DNA of 64,000 nt from Agelas oroides (lineage: Eukaryota > Porifera > Demospongiae > Agelasida > Agelasidae): NCBI GenBank assembly GCA_949130485.1, contig OX422191.1, positions 4,713,754 through 4,777,753 on the forward strand, read 5' to 3'. Position numbers and translations under genes: made by a program. This document shows, piece by piece, positions 1-13,700 of this stretch. How positions within the stretch are numbered: the first letter of the stretch is position 1; each line of letters starts with the position of its first letter. The notes under the pieces are model-generated. The model was not told where the DNA came from and did not search any database. It saw only the letters and a list, made by a program, of their open reading frames with translations.

Positions 1-1672
1 TGACAGACAGACAACCATCTTAGTGATGCAGCATTGTCTGAGTTACTTCCTCTGGACAATATTTTTATCCTCCCAACACTCCCTCTTTCTTGAGACTGTG
101 GGTACTAGTTGGAGCTCGCTCACGCTCGCCCCACACTAGTGTGTTCTAATGCAATTTTTCATATATATATTGTTATTTTATTTTCTGTCGTACGTCGTTC
201 CGTATATTCTTGACGCTGTAATTTAACGCGATAGGCGCGGGCCGCATGCGGAGTGTAAGTAAGATTTTCGTACAACTTGATGCTCTGGCAGCAAGCTAGG
301 GTGAGCTTGAATGACGACATTTATGAAAGATAGCCAGGAATGACAGCTGGAGCGTGCGCACCTATTGTACGAGAGATAGCAGTTGTGTTTTGGCAGTAGG
401 TAGGTGGCAGAGATTTTGCTCCATAGCTGATGTGTGGTGACTTCCCTCTACTATTTCTCAAAGATGCCTCAAGTCTTGAAGGACTATGCGTGCCAGACTG
501 TGTTCTGACTTAGCCTATAACTCCAACAACCAGAGTAGCTGCGTGCTGGTAGGACAAATGGCTCTGTTGTGTGGTACTACCCCATGAAAAGCTCTTCTCT
601 GCAACCATGACAATGTTCAATAGTCTAAGCTATTGAGCACTTTTGTAGACAGTAGAGTTACAAACCTTGTTTTAGCTACATGCCATGCATGAATGGCCTG
701 TGTGCTGTGATCTGATACTTCACTGATAAAGCCGTATCTACATAACAGTCAATGCTGTAGTGCATTGCTTGCTCACCCTCGCCGCACAATGTTCTACATT
801 CCCCTAGTAATTTTAAGGGTGGGGCTTTGGGTGCACAAGTTCCCCTGTTACCATTGTGATTACATGTGTGCACACATACACATAACTAGGTCCTAATTGT
901 TGCATCCTCTATGTGACATCATATATACCAATGATTGCCGAGCGGAAAGCGAGGCAAATAATTGTGCAGTGTGCAGTTCGAATGTCGGTTTTGTCTGTGA
1001 CTCTCAAGAATACAATCTACATGCAACTACAGTGGCACGTGTGTGTCAGTGTGATCATGAGGTAGAAATGGAGCCAGATGTAGAGAGAAGGAGGAGATTA
1101 ACCAGGGTACGAGTGCAACGAGAGGCTGACCAACATAGGCACAACCTCATTTGTGCCTCCGTTGGTCAGCCTCTCGTTGCTTCCTCCAGGAATCTTCCTC
1201 TGCTCAACGGTGTCACTGCGCCCGTATCCTGGTTAATCTATGAGTGTGGTGACACCATTGAGCAGAGGATGATTCCAGGAGGCAGCAACGACAAGAAGCT
1301 GACCGACGTAGGTACACAAAGTAGCTCAATCATTATATCGCTTCCCACAAGGCTCTCCTGTGTGCATTCACGTATACTCTTTTATGGCTACTAGTGGAGC
1401 ACCCCAGGAGACTTATCAGTGTCTACAGTGTTCAGTAGAGTGCCTGACTGAACTCCCCGGCTGGTTGGACACCAGCCCTCTGCTCATTGTAATTCACCCA
1501 AAAACCATCAGTGACCGTGACAGTAACCACACAGGGAGTAGTCCTCTACTAATTGACACACAGTGTCTGATACTGTGTCTTAGTAGTGAGGTACTGAGAC
1601 CAAATATAACTTACACAAAGTGAAGAGGTTTGTTGAACCAGCTCTCATCTCTTGTTCTCCGACATTCTGCAG
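1..1672. other. Intron or upstream flank of first LRR exon
   Basis: No coding exon is recognised here. The first ~110 bases match blocks near 9.45, 17.78 and 33.08 kb, which are parts of the repeated LRR intron unit. The stretch 897-1394 is an open frame only because it crosses a nested hairpin repeat. The last ~250 bases match the region just upstream of other LRR exons, including the segment around CACTTTGTGTAAGG on the minus strand and the pyrimidine-rich run before the acceptor. Bases 140-660 show nothing recognisable. Confidence 0.5.
1094..1286. repeat. Nested double hairpin repeat, copy 1
   Basis: Two adjacent inverted repeats. The first has arms at 1115-1144 and 1151-1180, the second spans 1179-1286 with arms of ~38 bases. 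A further pair, 1094-1112 with 1222-1239, can pair instead (competing fold). A diverged copy lies at 9801-10000 in another LRR intron and keeps both hairpins. Confidence 0.8.
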
Positions 1673-1756
1673 CGTCAGTGACAACCGGATCTCAGGCGAA
1701 GGTGCTGATGAATTAGCTGCTGCATTGCAAGTGAACCAGAGCCTTCAGACACTAAA
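1673..1756 (+). CDS. LRR exon A1
   Basis: 84-bp exon, phase 2 at both ends, acceptor ctgcAG and donor GTGAGT. Core VSDNRISGEGADELAAAL, followed by QVNQSLQTL. The split codon AA|C at the junctions gives Asn between repeats. It keeps every LRR consensus position (Leu/Val, Asn, Ile, Gly-Ala, Leu), so it looks functional. Confidence 0.82.
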
Positions 1757-4700
1757 GTGAGTCCAGCCCTTCACATCCTACTTCTTAACAGTTGTACACT
1801 GGTACTGCAGCAACGGTTGTGTATACTCAACTGGTGTAGCAGTACCAGTGCAGTACAATGTTGGTTTTGGTTGAAGCTATCGAAATGCGTAGTACAGTTT
1901 AGCCTCGTATCCAGGTTCCTGGTGGGCAGGGAAAAGGAGAGCCTGTATCCACTGCTTGCGTATGTGCTTAATTTCCCAGAAATCTTGGGAGATCAAGAAC
2001 TGTCGTGTTATATCCATACAACCGTGACGTAATGTGTACATACCACTACACTGTTTGCACGTTTTCTAACCAGTGATGGAGTTCTTTTGATCGTTCCTAC
2101 TCCTGCACCCTTCATCGCCCTCCAACGGGTAGGTACTTCTGATATGAGTCTTACAACAGGCAGGTAGCTTCCATTTTGGACATTTGCTGGTGATATATGT
2201 GTTTGTACAGCTACTGCCTGGTAACATTTTGTGATACGAAGTATTACCGTTTCTCATAGACTATAAGTTAGCAATTAAGAACTGATAGCAAATTAGGGCA
2301 TTGTAGTGCTAGTTGTAGTGTAGTTGTCGCTCTTTGCTGCATGGTACTATACTATTATTACTAGACCTAAAACGTTTTTTACACTATCAATCATACGTAT
2401 TACAGTGAAACCTCACCTTGCGGTCACCTTAGTTAACCCTCTTGGCGCGGCTTTAATCTGACGTGACCTTTAATTAACCGCGACAGCTGTTGCATAATCA
2501 ATATTAGCACTCTGAAAAGTCAAGAGTCAAGCCTTCCTTAGCAAGCCTTGAGCGTAGCCAGTGGCCTGATTTGTGTAGATAGTGCGTAACTAGGCTGGAC
2601 TAGTTTATCTAAGTGGCCAATCACTGCTAGGTAAGCTATTTACACTTGTTAGAAGCCATTGACGCATAGCTATACGCGTAACTTACAAGCACTTTGAAAC
2701 CGTGCCGATTTTCCCGCCTGTTACCTACATTCTGCTTTCCAAGTTATTTGGAGGTAGTGCTTCCTCCCTAACTGGAGGTTGCTTGCTCCCTTCATTCGAG
2801 AAAAAGCTTCGTGTTTGGCAGCCCTTGTAAAATTCACGATCATTCACACATTAGTACCACCCCTTCCTGTCCTTCCTGAGTAGTGATGTAAGTGGAAAGG
2901 TGTGGCCTAGACTTATTGGTATCCAATAGGCAGGGATTTACCCCGCAGTCTTATTTGACTTCATTACTTTGTGCGCTAGGTGCTTGTTTGTATTGTGTGC
3001 ATATATATAAGCTTCCCGTGGTGAGAGGTAGGCACACGCGTGCATATATATATGCTTCCCGCGTGCAGACCAAGGGTTAAGCGGTCACCTACGATATAGC
3101 GGTCAGTCGGGACGGTCCCAAAATATTTGCCAATACGCTATATTCATACTACCATCCGCTGAACGGCCACTCGTTAATACGGATAATGGCCAGTAATATG
3201 CGGTCCCAACAGCATGCAAGCATAATAAATGTAACTCGTTAATAGCGGTCAGTGCAAAATGTGGTCTGCACAGCTATGATAAGAGAGTTTGGAACCTATC
3301 TATGTAGTCTTGACATCCGTAGAACTTGTCACTTGCACGGAATTTACACTCCAAGGTCAACCCCACGATTGACGCTGCTGCCATTTACTTCACAAAATCC
3401 AGCACTCCCAGCCTAGCTAGCTACGTAGCTAGCTAGGCGATCGTGAGCGCTCGAGCTATGCTGCACTTTACTCGTACTTGCGGCACGTGACTCCACGTGG
3501 TTGACACTATGCACGTGCAGCAGCTTACATCTATCAGCTCTTGAGCATTTGTGCATTCATATGACTGTTGTTTGTAGTTACTCTTCATTATACTATGTTA
3601 ATATGCAATTTTAGGAATTATCCCGTAAGAAGGTCACCTCTGTATAACAGCCAGTGGTTTGTGTCCCATAGGTGACCATTATAATGAGATTTCACTGTAC
3701 ATGTTCCCCTCCCACTATTGCTTGATCACGTGTTCAGCAGTGGATAATTATGCACATGCATGCATGAACAGAACATACCAGGTGTTTTTCTCCCCACCCA
3801 CCAAGAGCCTGTGTACAAGGCTAGATACAGTTAAAATTGTCAAAGGTCAGATTCTAAAATTCACAATCCAGGTAGAATAGTCACAGAGCTCAAAGTGTGC
3901 TTTTATGAGTACACACGAACTGAAGTACAGGAATATGTGTAAACTAAGGGGTCTATGGGGGTGTGGGGGTGCACAGGTCCCCCTCAGTCTTGTTCAAGAC
4001 TATGACGTACATACATCACATACATCCTGCATTACTCTGATTGATGCACCCTGCATAATTCACCAAGACCTAATAACTTCACAGGGAGTAGTCCTCTACT
4101 TGACTAACTGACAAACTGACACACAATGTCTGATACTGTGTCTCAGTAGTGAGGTACTGAGACCAAATACACCTTACACAAAGTGAAGAGGTTTGTTGAA
4201 CCACCTCTCATCTCTTGTTCTTTGACATTCTGTAGCCTCAGTGGGAACCAGTTCTCATGCGAAGGTGCTTGTGAATTGGCTGCAGCATTGCAAGTGAACC
4301 AGAGCCTTCAGACACTAAAGTGAGTCCAGCCCTTCATGTCCTACTTCTTAAGAGGTGTACACTGGTACTGCAGCAATGGTTGTGTACACTCTCAACTGGT
4401 GTAGCAGTACCAGTGCAGTACATGGTTGGTTTTGGTTGAAGCTATTGAAATGCATGGTACAGTTTAGCCTCGTACCCAGGTTCTCTGTGGGCGGGGAAAA
4501 GGAGAGCCTGGTATCCACTGTTTGTGCATGTGCTTAATTTCCCAAAAATCTTTGGAGGTTGGGAACTATCATGCTATATTGATCTGTACAACCGTGACAT
4601 CATAATGTGTACTTATCGCTACACTGTCTGCACATTTTCTAACCAATGATGGAGTTCTTTTGATCGTTCCTACTCCTGCACCCTTCATTGCCCTCCAACG

Positions 4701-7700
4701 GGTAGGTACTTCTGATATGAGTCTCAAGACAGTACAGGTAGCTTCCGTTTTGGACATTTGCTGGGTGAAATATGTGTTTGTACAGCTACTGCCTGGTAAC
4801 TTTGTGTGTTACGAAGTGTTACTGTTTGTCATAGACTGTAAGTTAGCAAGAACTAGACTACACTGGAACTAGCCCTAATTTGCTGTCAGTTCTTTGCTGC
4901 GTGGTACTATACTATTATTACTAGACTTTATACTTGCTAAAATGTTTCTCACACTGTCAATCACGTGGATTTGTATTACGTGTTCCCCTCCCACTATTGC
5001 TTGAACTCATGTTCAGCAGTGGATAATTATGCACATGCATGCACGAACAGAATATACCAGCCTGTTTTTCTCCCCGCCCACCAAGAACTTAATTGGGTAT
5101 GAGGCTAGGTACAGTTAAGTGTCAAATGTCAAATTCTAAAAGTTTGAATTTACAATCCAGGTAGAATAGTCACAGAGCTCAAAGTGTGCTTTTATGAATA
5201 CACACAAAGTGACATATAGGACTACGAGTAAACTAAGCCCAATTTAACCAATTTTACACGATAAACGAGTATACGCGGTAGACACGTATACCCGTCACAG
5301 CTGCAGTTGAGCTTTATCACAGCCGTAGGCTATTAGCAACACCTTTGATATCCGGTCTGTGGTTAGGTTGGGGCCTCCCCTAGTAATATGTGGGGTTCGG
5401 TTTAGAAGCCTTCAAGGGGCAGAGCGTAGTGAATGCCAGAAGCCATGATGGTCATCGATCGGCTCGATTGCAAAAATGACTTATTAGCCACGTTTTCTTT
5501 TCAACACCTGTAAGCACAGACACAACGCTACCTACAAAGGTGCAACGGACCTTAGGCTTCATACATATCAAAGCAGCTCTGGGATTGCGCCTCGCTGTCA
5601 ATGAGAAAAGCCAAAGACACTACACACAACTATCAACAAGTAAGCGTTCCCCGCAAACCGGTACTGTATGCTTCATAGCCACTTACCTATGTAAAAATTA
5701 ACCGTGTAGAAACTTTCTCCATTCTTTTCCCTCCGTCTGTCGAGTTTTGTTTCACATCTCAGATGCTTAAAATTTTAGATACAAGATTTTATAATGTTGA
5801 TCTCACATGACACCAAATTTACCCGCATTTGAGGTTCCAATTCCAATGAACTTAGCGTATAATCGGTTAAATATGCTATACATAGCAGTGTATGAAGCAT
5901 TGTGAAAGAGGTGCACTCCAGTGCAGCTATGTGGGTGGGGGGCTTTGGGGGTGTGCAGGTGCACCGGTCCCCCTCAGTCTTCATCAAGACTATGACATAC
6001 ATACATCACATACATCCTGCATTACTCTAATGGATTCACCCTGCATAATTCACCAAGGCCTAACAACTTCACAGGGGGTAGTCCTTGACTAACTGACAAA
6101 CTGACACACAGTGTCTGATACTGTGTCTCTGTCAGTAGTGAGGTACTGAGACCAAATATACCTTACGCAAAGTGAAGAGGCTTGTTTAACCACCTCTCAT
6201 CTCTTGTTCTCTGACATTCTGCAGCCTCACTGGGAACCAGATCTCAGGCGAAGGTGCTTGTAAATTGGCTGCAGCGTTGCAAGTGAACCAGAGCCTTCAG
6301 ACACTAGAGTGAGTCCAACCCTTCATGTCCTACTTCTTAAGAGGTGTTCACTGGGACTGCAGCAATGGTTGTGTACACTCTCAACTGGTGTAGCAGTACC
6401 AGTGTAGTACATGGTTGGTTTTGGTTGAAGCTATTGAAATGCATGGTACAGTTTAGCCTCGTATCCAGGTTCTCGGTGGGTGGGGAAAAGGAGAGCCTGG
6501 TATCCACTGTTTGTGCATGCGCTTAATTTCCCAGAAATAGTGGGAGATCGGGAACTATTGTGTTATATCTGTACAACTCTGACATCATAATGTGTACTTA
6601 CTGCTACACTGTCCACACATTTTCTGACCAATGATGGAGTTCTTTTGATCATTTGTACTCCTACACCCTTCAATGCCCTCCAACGGGTAGGTACTTCTGA
6701 TATGAGTCTCAAGACAGTGCAGGTAGCTTCCGTTTTGGAGGTTTGCTGGTGAAATGTGTTTATACAACTACTGCCTGGCAAGTTTGTGTGATACAAAGTG
6801 TTACCGTGCGTCATAGACTGTAAATTAACAAGAACTGATAGCAAGTTAGGGAGTTGTATAGCCTCGTCCCCAGGCCCATTCGAAAAATCGGAGAAAAGGG
6901 CCTGGTATCCACTGTTTGCGCATGCGCTTAATTTCCCGACATTCCGGGAATTCCGGATAATACCGTGTTACCTCCGTGTGCCATGACGTCAGGTACGTGT
7001 ATTTTGCCGTATATTTAATCATACACTGCTGACAATGGCTATTTGTGTGCAAGGCCTGGATTCTGCCGTGTTGTATGCCTTCCTGCGACTTCGAGGCGAA
7101 GCGACGGCGCTAAAACACGAAAAGAAAGCATCCATGAAGCATTTATGCTGGCTGCTTATGGGTTTTGACAAGTTATAATTTGTGTTACGAAGTTATAGCT
7201 TACATTTGTAGTGTGAAGATGGTCCTGCATCAACAGCGCAGCTCAACGATAAGCGCTGGGGTCAGAAGGCCTGGGCAAAGGGCTAGGAGAGCAGCGCTCA
7301 CCTCTTGTGCGATATAATATGTAAGTGACGTCATAGATCATAACCACATGATATTGGCCGTCATTTGACACACCCGTACACAATTTCACGTGAGCTTTAC
7401 GTAGCATGCGCGAACAGTGGACACCAGGCCCTTTTCTCCGATTTTTCGAACGGGCGTGGGGATGCTAGGGAGTTGTAGTGCTCGTTGTAGTGTAGTTGTC
7501 GCTCTTTGCTCCATGGTATTATACTATTATTACTAGACTCTATACTTGCTAAAACGTTTGTAACACTGTCAATCATGTGGATTTGTATTACGTGTTCCCC
7601 TCCCACTATTGCTTGAACACATGTTCAGTAGTGGATAATTATGCACATGCACGATACAAGGCTCTTTTACTCCCCGCCCACCAAGAGCCACGGTACAAGG

Positions 7701-10700
7701 TTAGGTACAGTTAAAATTGTCAAAGGTCAGATTCTGAAATTTTGAATTCATAATCCAGGTTGAGTAGTCATAAAGCTGAAAGCAGCGTGCTTTTATGAAT
7801 ACTCACAAAGCGACGTATAGTAAACTAAGCCCAATTAAAAATTGCAAGATAATCATGCTATACATAACAGTGTATGAAGCATTTTGAAAGTGGCACACTC
7901 CAGCATGGCCGTAGACAACTTTTGGAGTTTGGGGATGCTTCTTGTTAGACCTTCATTTTAGATTGTCAATGTGATGTGTGCTATACACACATCCATCTAG
8001 GGGGTCTGCATGAGGGCATGCTCCCCCAGGGAAATTTTTTTTCAAATGGATGTTCCGAGAATGAATCTGAGCACCTTTTGAGGCAATAGAGAAAATGATC
8101 ACAGAATACTACACAAAATTTCCAACTCTGTCTCATCATTATGAACTGGTCTCGTGAGCCAGCTGTATTTTACATGCAGGATCATATACCAGTTGATGGC
8201 GCATAGTACTCCTCAGCCATGTCTTCAAACGTGTCACTGCACTGAACGACCTCTCACTAATAGCATTAGTGTTGGGCATGACGCAAATCAATTTGGCAAG
8301 ATGCATCACTACACTGCAAAACACAGTTGAATAATTGGAACGTGATACCAAGGCGCAGCCTGAGTGTGCTCGAGATCAACGATCAGCATCAAAGTGTAAA
8401 AAACCACCTGGCCAGGTAGAAAGGTAATCTGCATCATTTCTTTTCTATCCAGAAGAGTTAATGTCTTATACTAGACAGAGATGCCAAAAATTTGGGGGTG
8501 CTTGAGCACCCCCAAGCACCTACTTGTCTACGTCCTTGTCCAGTTCAGCTATGGGGGTGGGGGTCTGTGGGTGTGTGTGGGTGCACAGGTCCCCCTCAGT
8601 CTTCATCAAGACTATGACATACATTCCATACATACTGCATTACTCTAATTGATGCACCCAGCATAATTCACCAAGGCCTAATAACTTCACAGGGAGTAGT
8701 CCTCTACTTCACTAACTGACTAACTGACACACAATGTCTGATTATGTGTCTCAGTAGTGAGATACTGAGACCAAATACACCTTACACAAAGTGAAGAGGT
8801 TTGTTGAACCACCTCTTATCTCTTGTTCTCTGACATTCTGCAGCCTCTGTGACAACTGCATCTCAAATGAAGGAGCTTGTGAATTGGCTGCAGCGTTGCA
8901 AGTGAACCGGAGCCTTCAGGAGCTAAAGTGAGTCCAGCCATTCATGTCCAACTTCTTAGGCGGTGTGCTGTGAGTGTAGCCTTGTTTCAGGCCCATACCA
9001 TGCTTAGGGAGAGGGGAGTGGTGACACTTGCAATGTTTCCCAAAATGTTGAGTTAACTCTAACACCCATTACATTATCATTTCTACAAGTACGTAGTCAC
9101 GTTGATATTGTTTGTTGTTTAGCTATTTAACTTTCTGTCATAATGCTCTGGCCATACAAACAGTGCATACAATATGTTAAAGTAATTGTATTAGTCCACA
9201 TTTGGTTGAGATTTGTGTTCTTCACTTTCAAAATTCTGGTCTTAGCTAAAGAGCGCTAAAATACACAGCAATCCCAAGAGAGTGCTTCCTGAAAACAATA
9301 GTAAAATTTTCCCTGCCCCTTGTGCAGGTTGTTAGCTGCTTTGCAGTCTCTAACCTGACCACTTTCCAATTGCCACCCCCACCCCCCTCACCACTGTCCC
9401 TGATGTGTACAGTTGTTAATAAGCAAATTTCAGTGTTTTGATGACAAGTGATTGAGGGAAGGACAGCCATCTTAGTGATGCAGCATTGTCTAGTTGCTTC
9501 CTCTGAACAATATTCCAGGGGGTGCAGAAGTTCCCCTGCAGAAGTTTCCCTGTTACCATTGTGACTACATGTGCACACACATACACATAGCTAGGCCCTG
9601 CAATTGTTGCATCCTCTATGTGACATCATATATACCATGATTGTTAAAGGCAAATAATCGTGCAGTGTGGAGTTAGAATTGCGGTTTTGTCTGTAACACT
9701 CAGGAATGCAATCTACAGCAGCTTACATAGGAATGCAAATACAATGGCGCACATGTGTGTTCACAAGGTAGAGATGTAGTCAGATGCAGAGAAGAGGAGG
9801 AGATTAACCAGGGTACAAGTTGCAGCAAGAGGCTGACCGATGTAGGCACAACCTCATCCATTCATGCCTCCATCGGTCACCTTCTCATCGTGGCTGCCTT
9901 CGGGAATCATCCTCTGCTCAACGGTGCCAATGCACCCGTATCCTGGTTAATCTACAAGTACAGTGACACCATTGAGCAGAGGATGATTCCCGGAGGCAGC
10001 AGTGACGAGAGGCTGACCAACGTAAGCACACAAAGTAGCTCAATCATTATCTCGCTTCCTACGAGCCTCTCCTGCATGCATTCACATATGCCCTTGTATG
10101 GCTACTAGTGGAGCACCCCAAGTGACTCATCAGTGTGTACAGTGTCCAGTAGAGTGCTTGACTTAACTCCCCAGCTGGTTTGACCCCAGCCCTCTGCTCA
10201 TTTTAATTCACCCTAAATCACCAGTGACTGTGACAGTAACCACACAGGGAGTATAGTCCTCTACTTCACTAACTGACAAACAGACACACAGAGTCTGATA
10301 CTGTGTCTCAGTAGTGAGGTACTGAGACCAAATGTACCTTACACAAAGTGAAGAGGTTTGTTGAAACACCTCTCATCTCTTGTTCTCTGACATTCTGCAG
10401 CCTCAATGACAACCAGATCTTAGGCAAAGGTGCTCGTGAATTGGCTGCAGCGTTGCAAGTGAACCAAAGCCTTCAGACACTAAAGTGAGTCCTGCCATTC
10501 ATGTCCTACTTCTTAAGAGTTGTACACTGGTTGGTTTTGGTTGAAGCTATTGAAATGCATGATACAGTTTAGCCTCGTACCCAGGTTCTCTGTGGGCGGG
10601 GAAAAGAAGAGGTTCATATCCACTGTTTGTGCATGTGCTTAATTTTCCCAAAATCTTGGGAGATCAGGAACTATCGTGTTATATCCGTGCAACCGTGATG

Positions 10701-13700
10701 TCATAACGTGTACTTACCGCTACACAATCTGCACATTTTCTGACCAATGATGGAGCTCTTTTGATTGTTTCTACTCCTGCACCCATCAGTGCCCTCCAAC
10801 GGGTTGGTACTTCTGATTTGAGTCCGGTAGCTTCAATTTAGGACGTTTGCTGGTGAAATATGTGTTGTACAGCTACTGCCTTGTAAGTTTGTGTGATACA
10901 AAGTGTTGCCGTTTATCATAGACTGTAAGTTAGCAAGAACTGATAGCAAATTAGTGTGCTGTAGTGCTAGTTGTAGTGTAATTGTCGCTCTTTGCTATAT
11001 GGTACTATACTATTATTACTAGATTTTATACTTGCTAGAACGTTTGTCACACTATCAATCACGTGGATGTGTTCCCCTTCCATTATTGCTTGAACACGTG
11101 TTCATCAGTGGATAATTATGCATATGCACAAACATATATACCAGGCTCCTTTTCTCTTCTTGTGGTACGTCACCAGCGATGTTGTTTCTCTTGCACACAG
11201 CAAAGATATAATTAGTCAACCTCACATTGAACCAGGGGGTGTATAGTCAATTGAATATTTGAGTAAAAGTCCCCTTCCCACCTTAGACGCAACTCAAATG
11301 GTGTGTATGTGGGAGGTAGCGAGTATATATGGTACTTGCAAACATTGTCCTATACATTTGTATACTTGCATGGATGGTTTTTTGTATTCCTGACTCATGA
11401 TCACAACTATAATAATAGCACCCCATTTGTGACCAACAGCTGAATGTATTAACTTCCTAATTACACCCCAAGTAGAAAGAAAAATAAAAGATCCGGGATA
11501 AAAAAGCCACAAGAGCGCTTGTACCTACCTACTATTTTAGCGTTTCTCTACGTGCCTACTGGGACTTATTCAAGCTTGATAGTACAGCTGGAAGCAGTAA
11601 TCATTGAAGTACCTACATTGCAAGCGCTAAGGCTGAGAGCCAACCTACGGCGACTACACAGGGCCAAACATTCGCTATCAACGAATTTGACCTACGGTGA
11701 CACAGGATTTTTAGCGTGAAGGTAATTTTATTTCATTAACTTCGAAAATTTTTGTTAAACAACTGCTGACCTGAATTATGACCAAAAGTGTTGACACTTC
11801 AAGTGACCACACGCACGTCATCCCGACTTACAGCTCTGGAACATTGTATACAGCGTTCGGTAGGTACACTGACAACAAACTACATCTATTAGCTACATGT
11901 TGCTGGTAGCGAACTACGTCTGTTAGCTAGAAATATCAACTGAAAGACTGTTCAAACCGAGCGAGCACAGTCTGCAGACACACACTTTGCGGTTGATGGG
12001 CAGGGTTTGTCATGTGACCGTAAAGCATGCTGGAGTGGGCTTGAATGTTTGTGAGTCACTGAGTGTGCTGGAAAGGCAGAGAGCCATCCTGGAAGATGGG
12101 TGTCATCACACAGTTGTCTGGCAAAGGTACTGTAGAAAGTTGACTTTTCGGGCTTGTAGCCAATTTAGGCCCTGCCCGTGTTTATGCTAGTGGGAATGTG
12201 TGTAACTTGGCTCCATTCTAGGGGCAATGACAGGGAGTAGGATTGTGGACATAACTCCCTGGCCTGGAGATGAGTGGGAAAAAGCATACCTAGTTTTGTA
12301 GGGGGTCAGTTGAGCTTTCTGAAACTGGGCTCAGTTTTGGTTGGTTTGAGTGGAGGTGTGTCGAATTTTTCTTGAAAGCCAACATAGCCAAAATTGCTGT
12401 TTTTGAGGTCAAGTGTGTTTTGGCCTGTAGAATGGAATTGAAGTGGTCATAGGACAAATCCACAAATCCAGTTGTTAATTGGTAATAGAAGGAAGATAGA
12501 CTGATCTTCAGAGATTTGATGCTGTGACATTGATTTAGCATACTAGTTTTGCCACTGTGTTTGAATACTATGTAATCAGGATCTTAAGACTGAGAGCTAG
12601 TGAGTTAATAGCAATGCACATTGGCTGTAATGTCCACAAGGTGAAACTAGAAGAAGGTACACAACTATATCAGTGATTACATCATAATGTCAAATCTCAG
12701 ACTGCTAGCTTTGTAACCCCATGAGAGTAGGACTGAGTGCTATAGTCAGGCAAATTGTGAACATTGATTAGCCTCATTCCCAGGCCCCACCCAGCTTTCC
12801 GTCGCTTGCAGTATGGAAAAGCAGGGAGAGCCTGGTATCCTTCTCACATGAGCATGATGTAATCGGAAAATAGCAAAATTTTCAGAACAAGCAGGCTATA
12901 TTTTGCGTATTGTTCAGCCAACTACACGCTCAATGCTTGGTGTGTACGACAGTCGCCCCCTGCTAGCTAGATACATGTGGTAAGTTGCCTGGTACCTTGG
13001 CTCTTTTTGCTGTTCTGGGCCCAGTGCGCCCAAGCACAATTAAACCCTTTCTACCATCCTTTGTATCCTGACGTCACTCACGCGTGAAAAGATACCAGGC
13101 CCTCCCGCTTTTCCATACTACAAGTGACAGAAAGCTGGGCAGGGCCTGGGAACGAGGCTAAGCGTTGATAGTTAGAGGTAATGTTATTACCCTTGCCCTT
13201 TCCCTTGCTCAAAATTTGTGTGCTTGCTCCCTCACTTCAAGTATATGGAGATGAAGAGCATGCTCAGTAAGACATAGCTACATCAATACATAAAGGAATA
13301 TTCACAGCCTGACCTCACTATATATCAAGTCGTATGTTTAACCCTTTAGTGTCCATACTGTCAGAATTCGCACTTTGACAGCCTATTATTTTATAGCTAC
13401 TCTCCTTGAAATGCTGTTTACTCACAAACTGGCGTTATTGCTGGTAGTTTGGTAGTGTAGTAAAATGGGTGGTCTAAGATACTGAGCATCAGGGAGAGCA
13501 GCTGTTTGGACAGGCTGCCTGCTAGGGAAAACATCGGTGGAACAGTACGAGTAGACAGGCTTATTTTGCCTTCGTTTTATACTTACCTAGAGTAACAGTC
13601 CTGTTGTGAGTTACTATAAAACCATTCTCACCAGCAGCAAAGCAAGTAGTAGCAATAAACCAGACGATAGGATGGATTACCCATCACCTCTTCAATTCCT

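Noticed and set aside
897..1394. 165-residue frame as a gene
   Set aside because: It crosses the nested hairpin repeat; the sister copy at 9.8 kb does not preserve the same protein and no domain is present.
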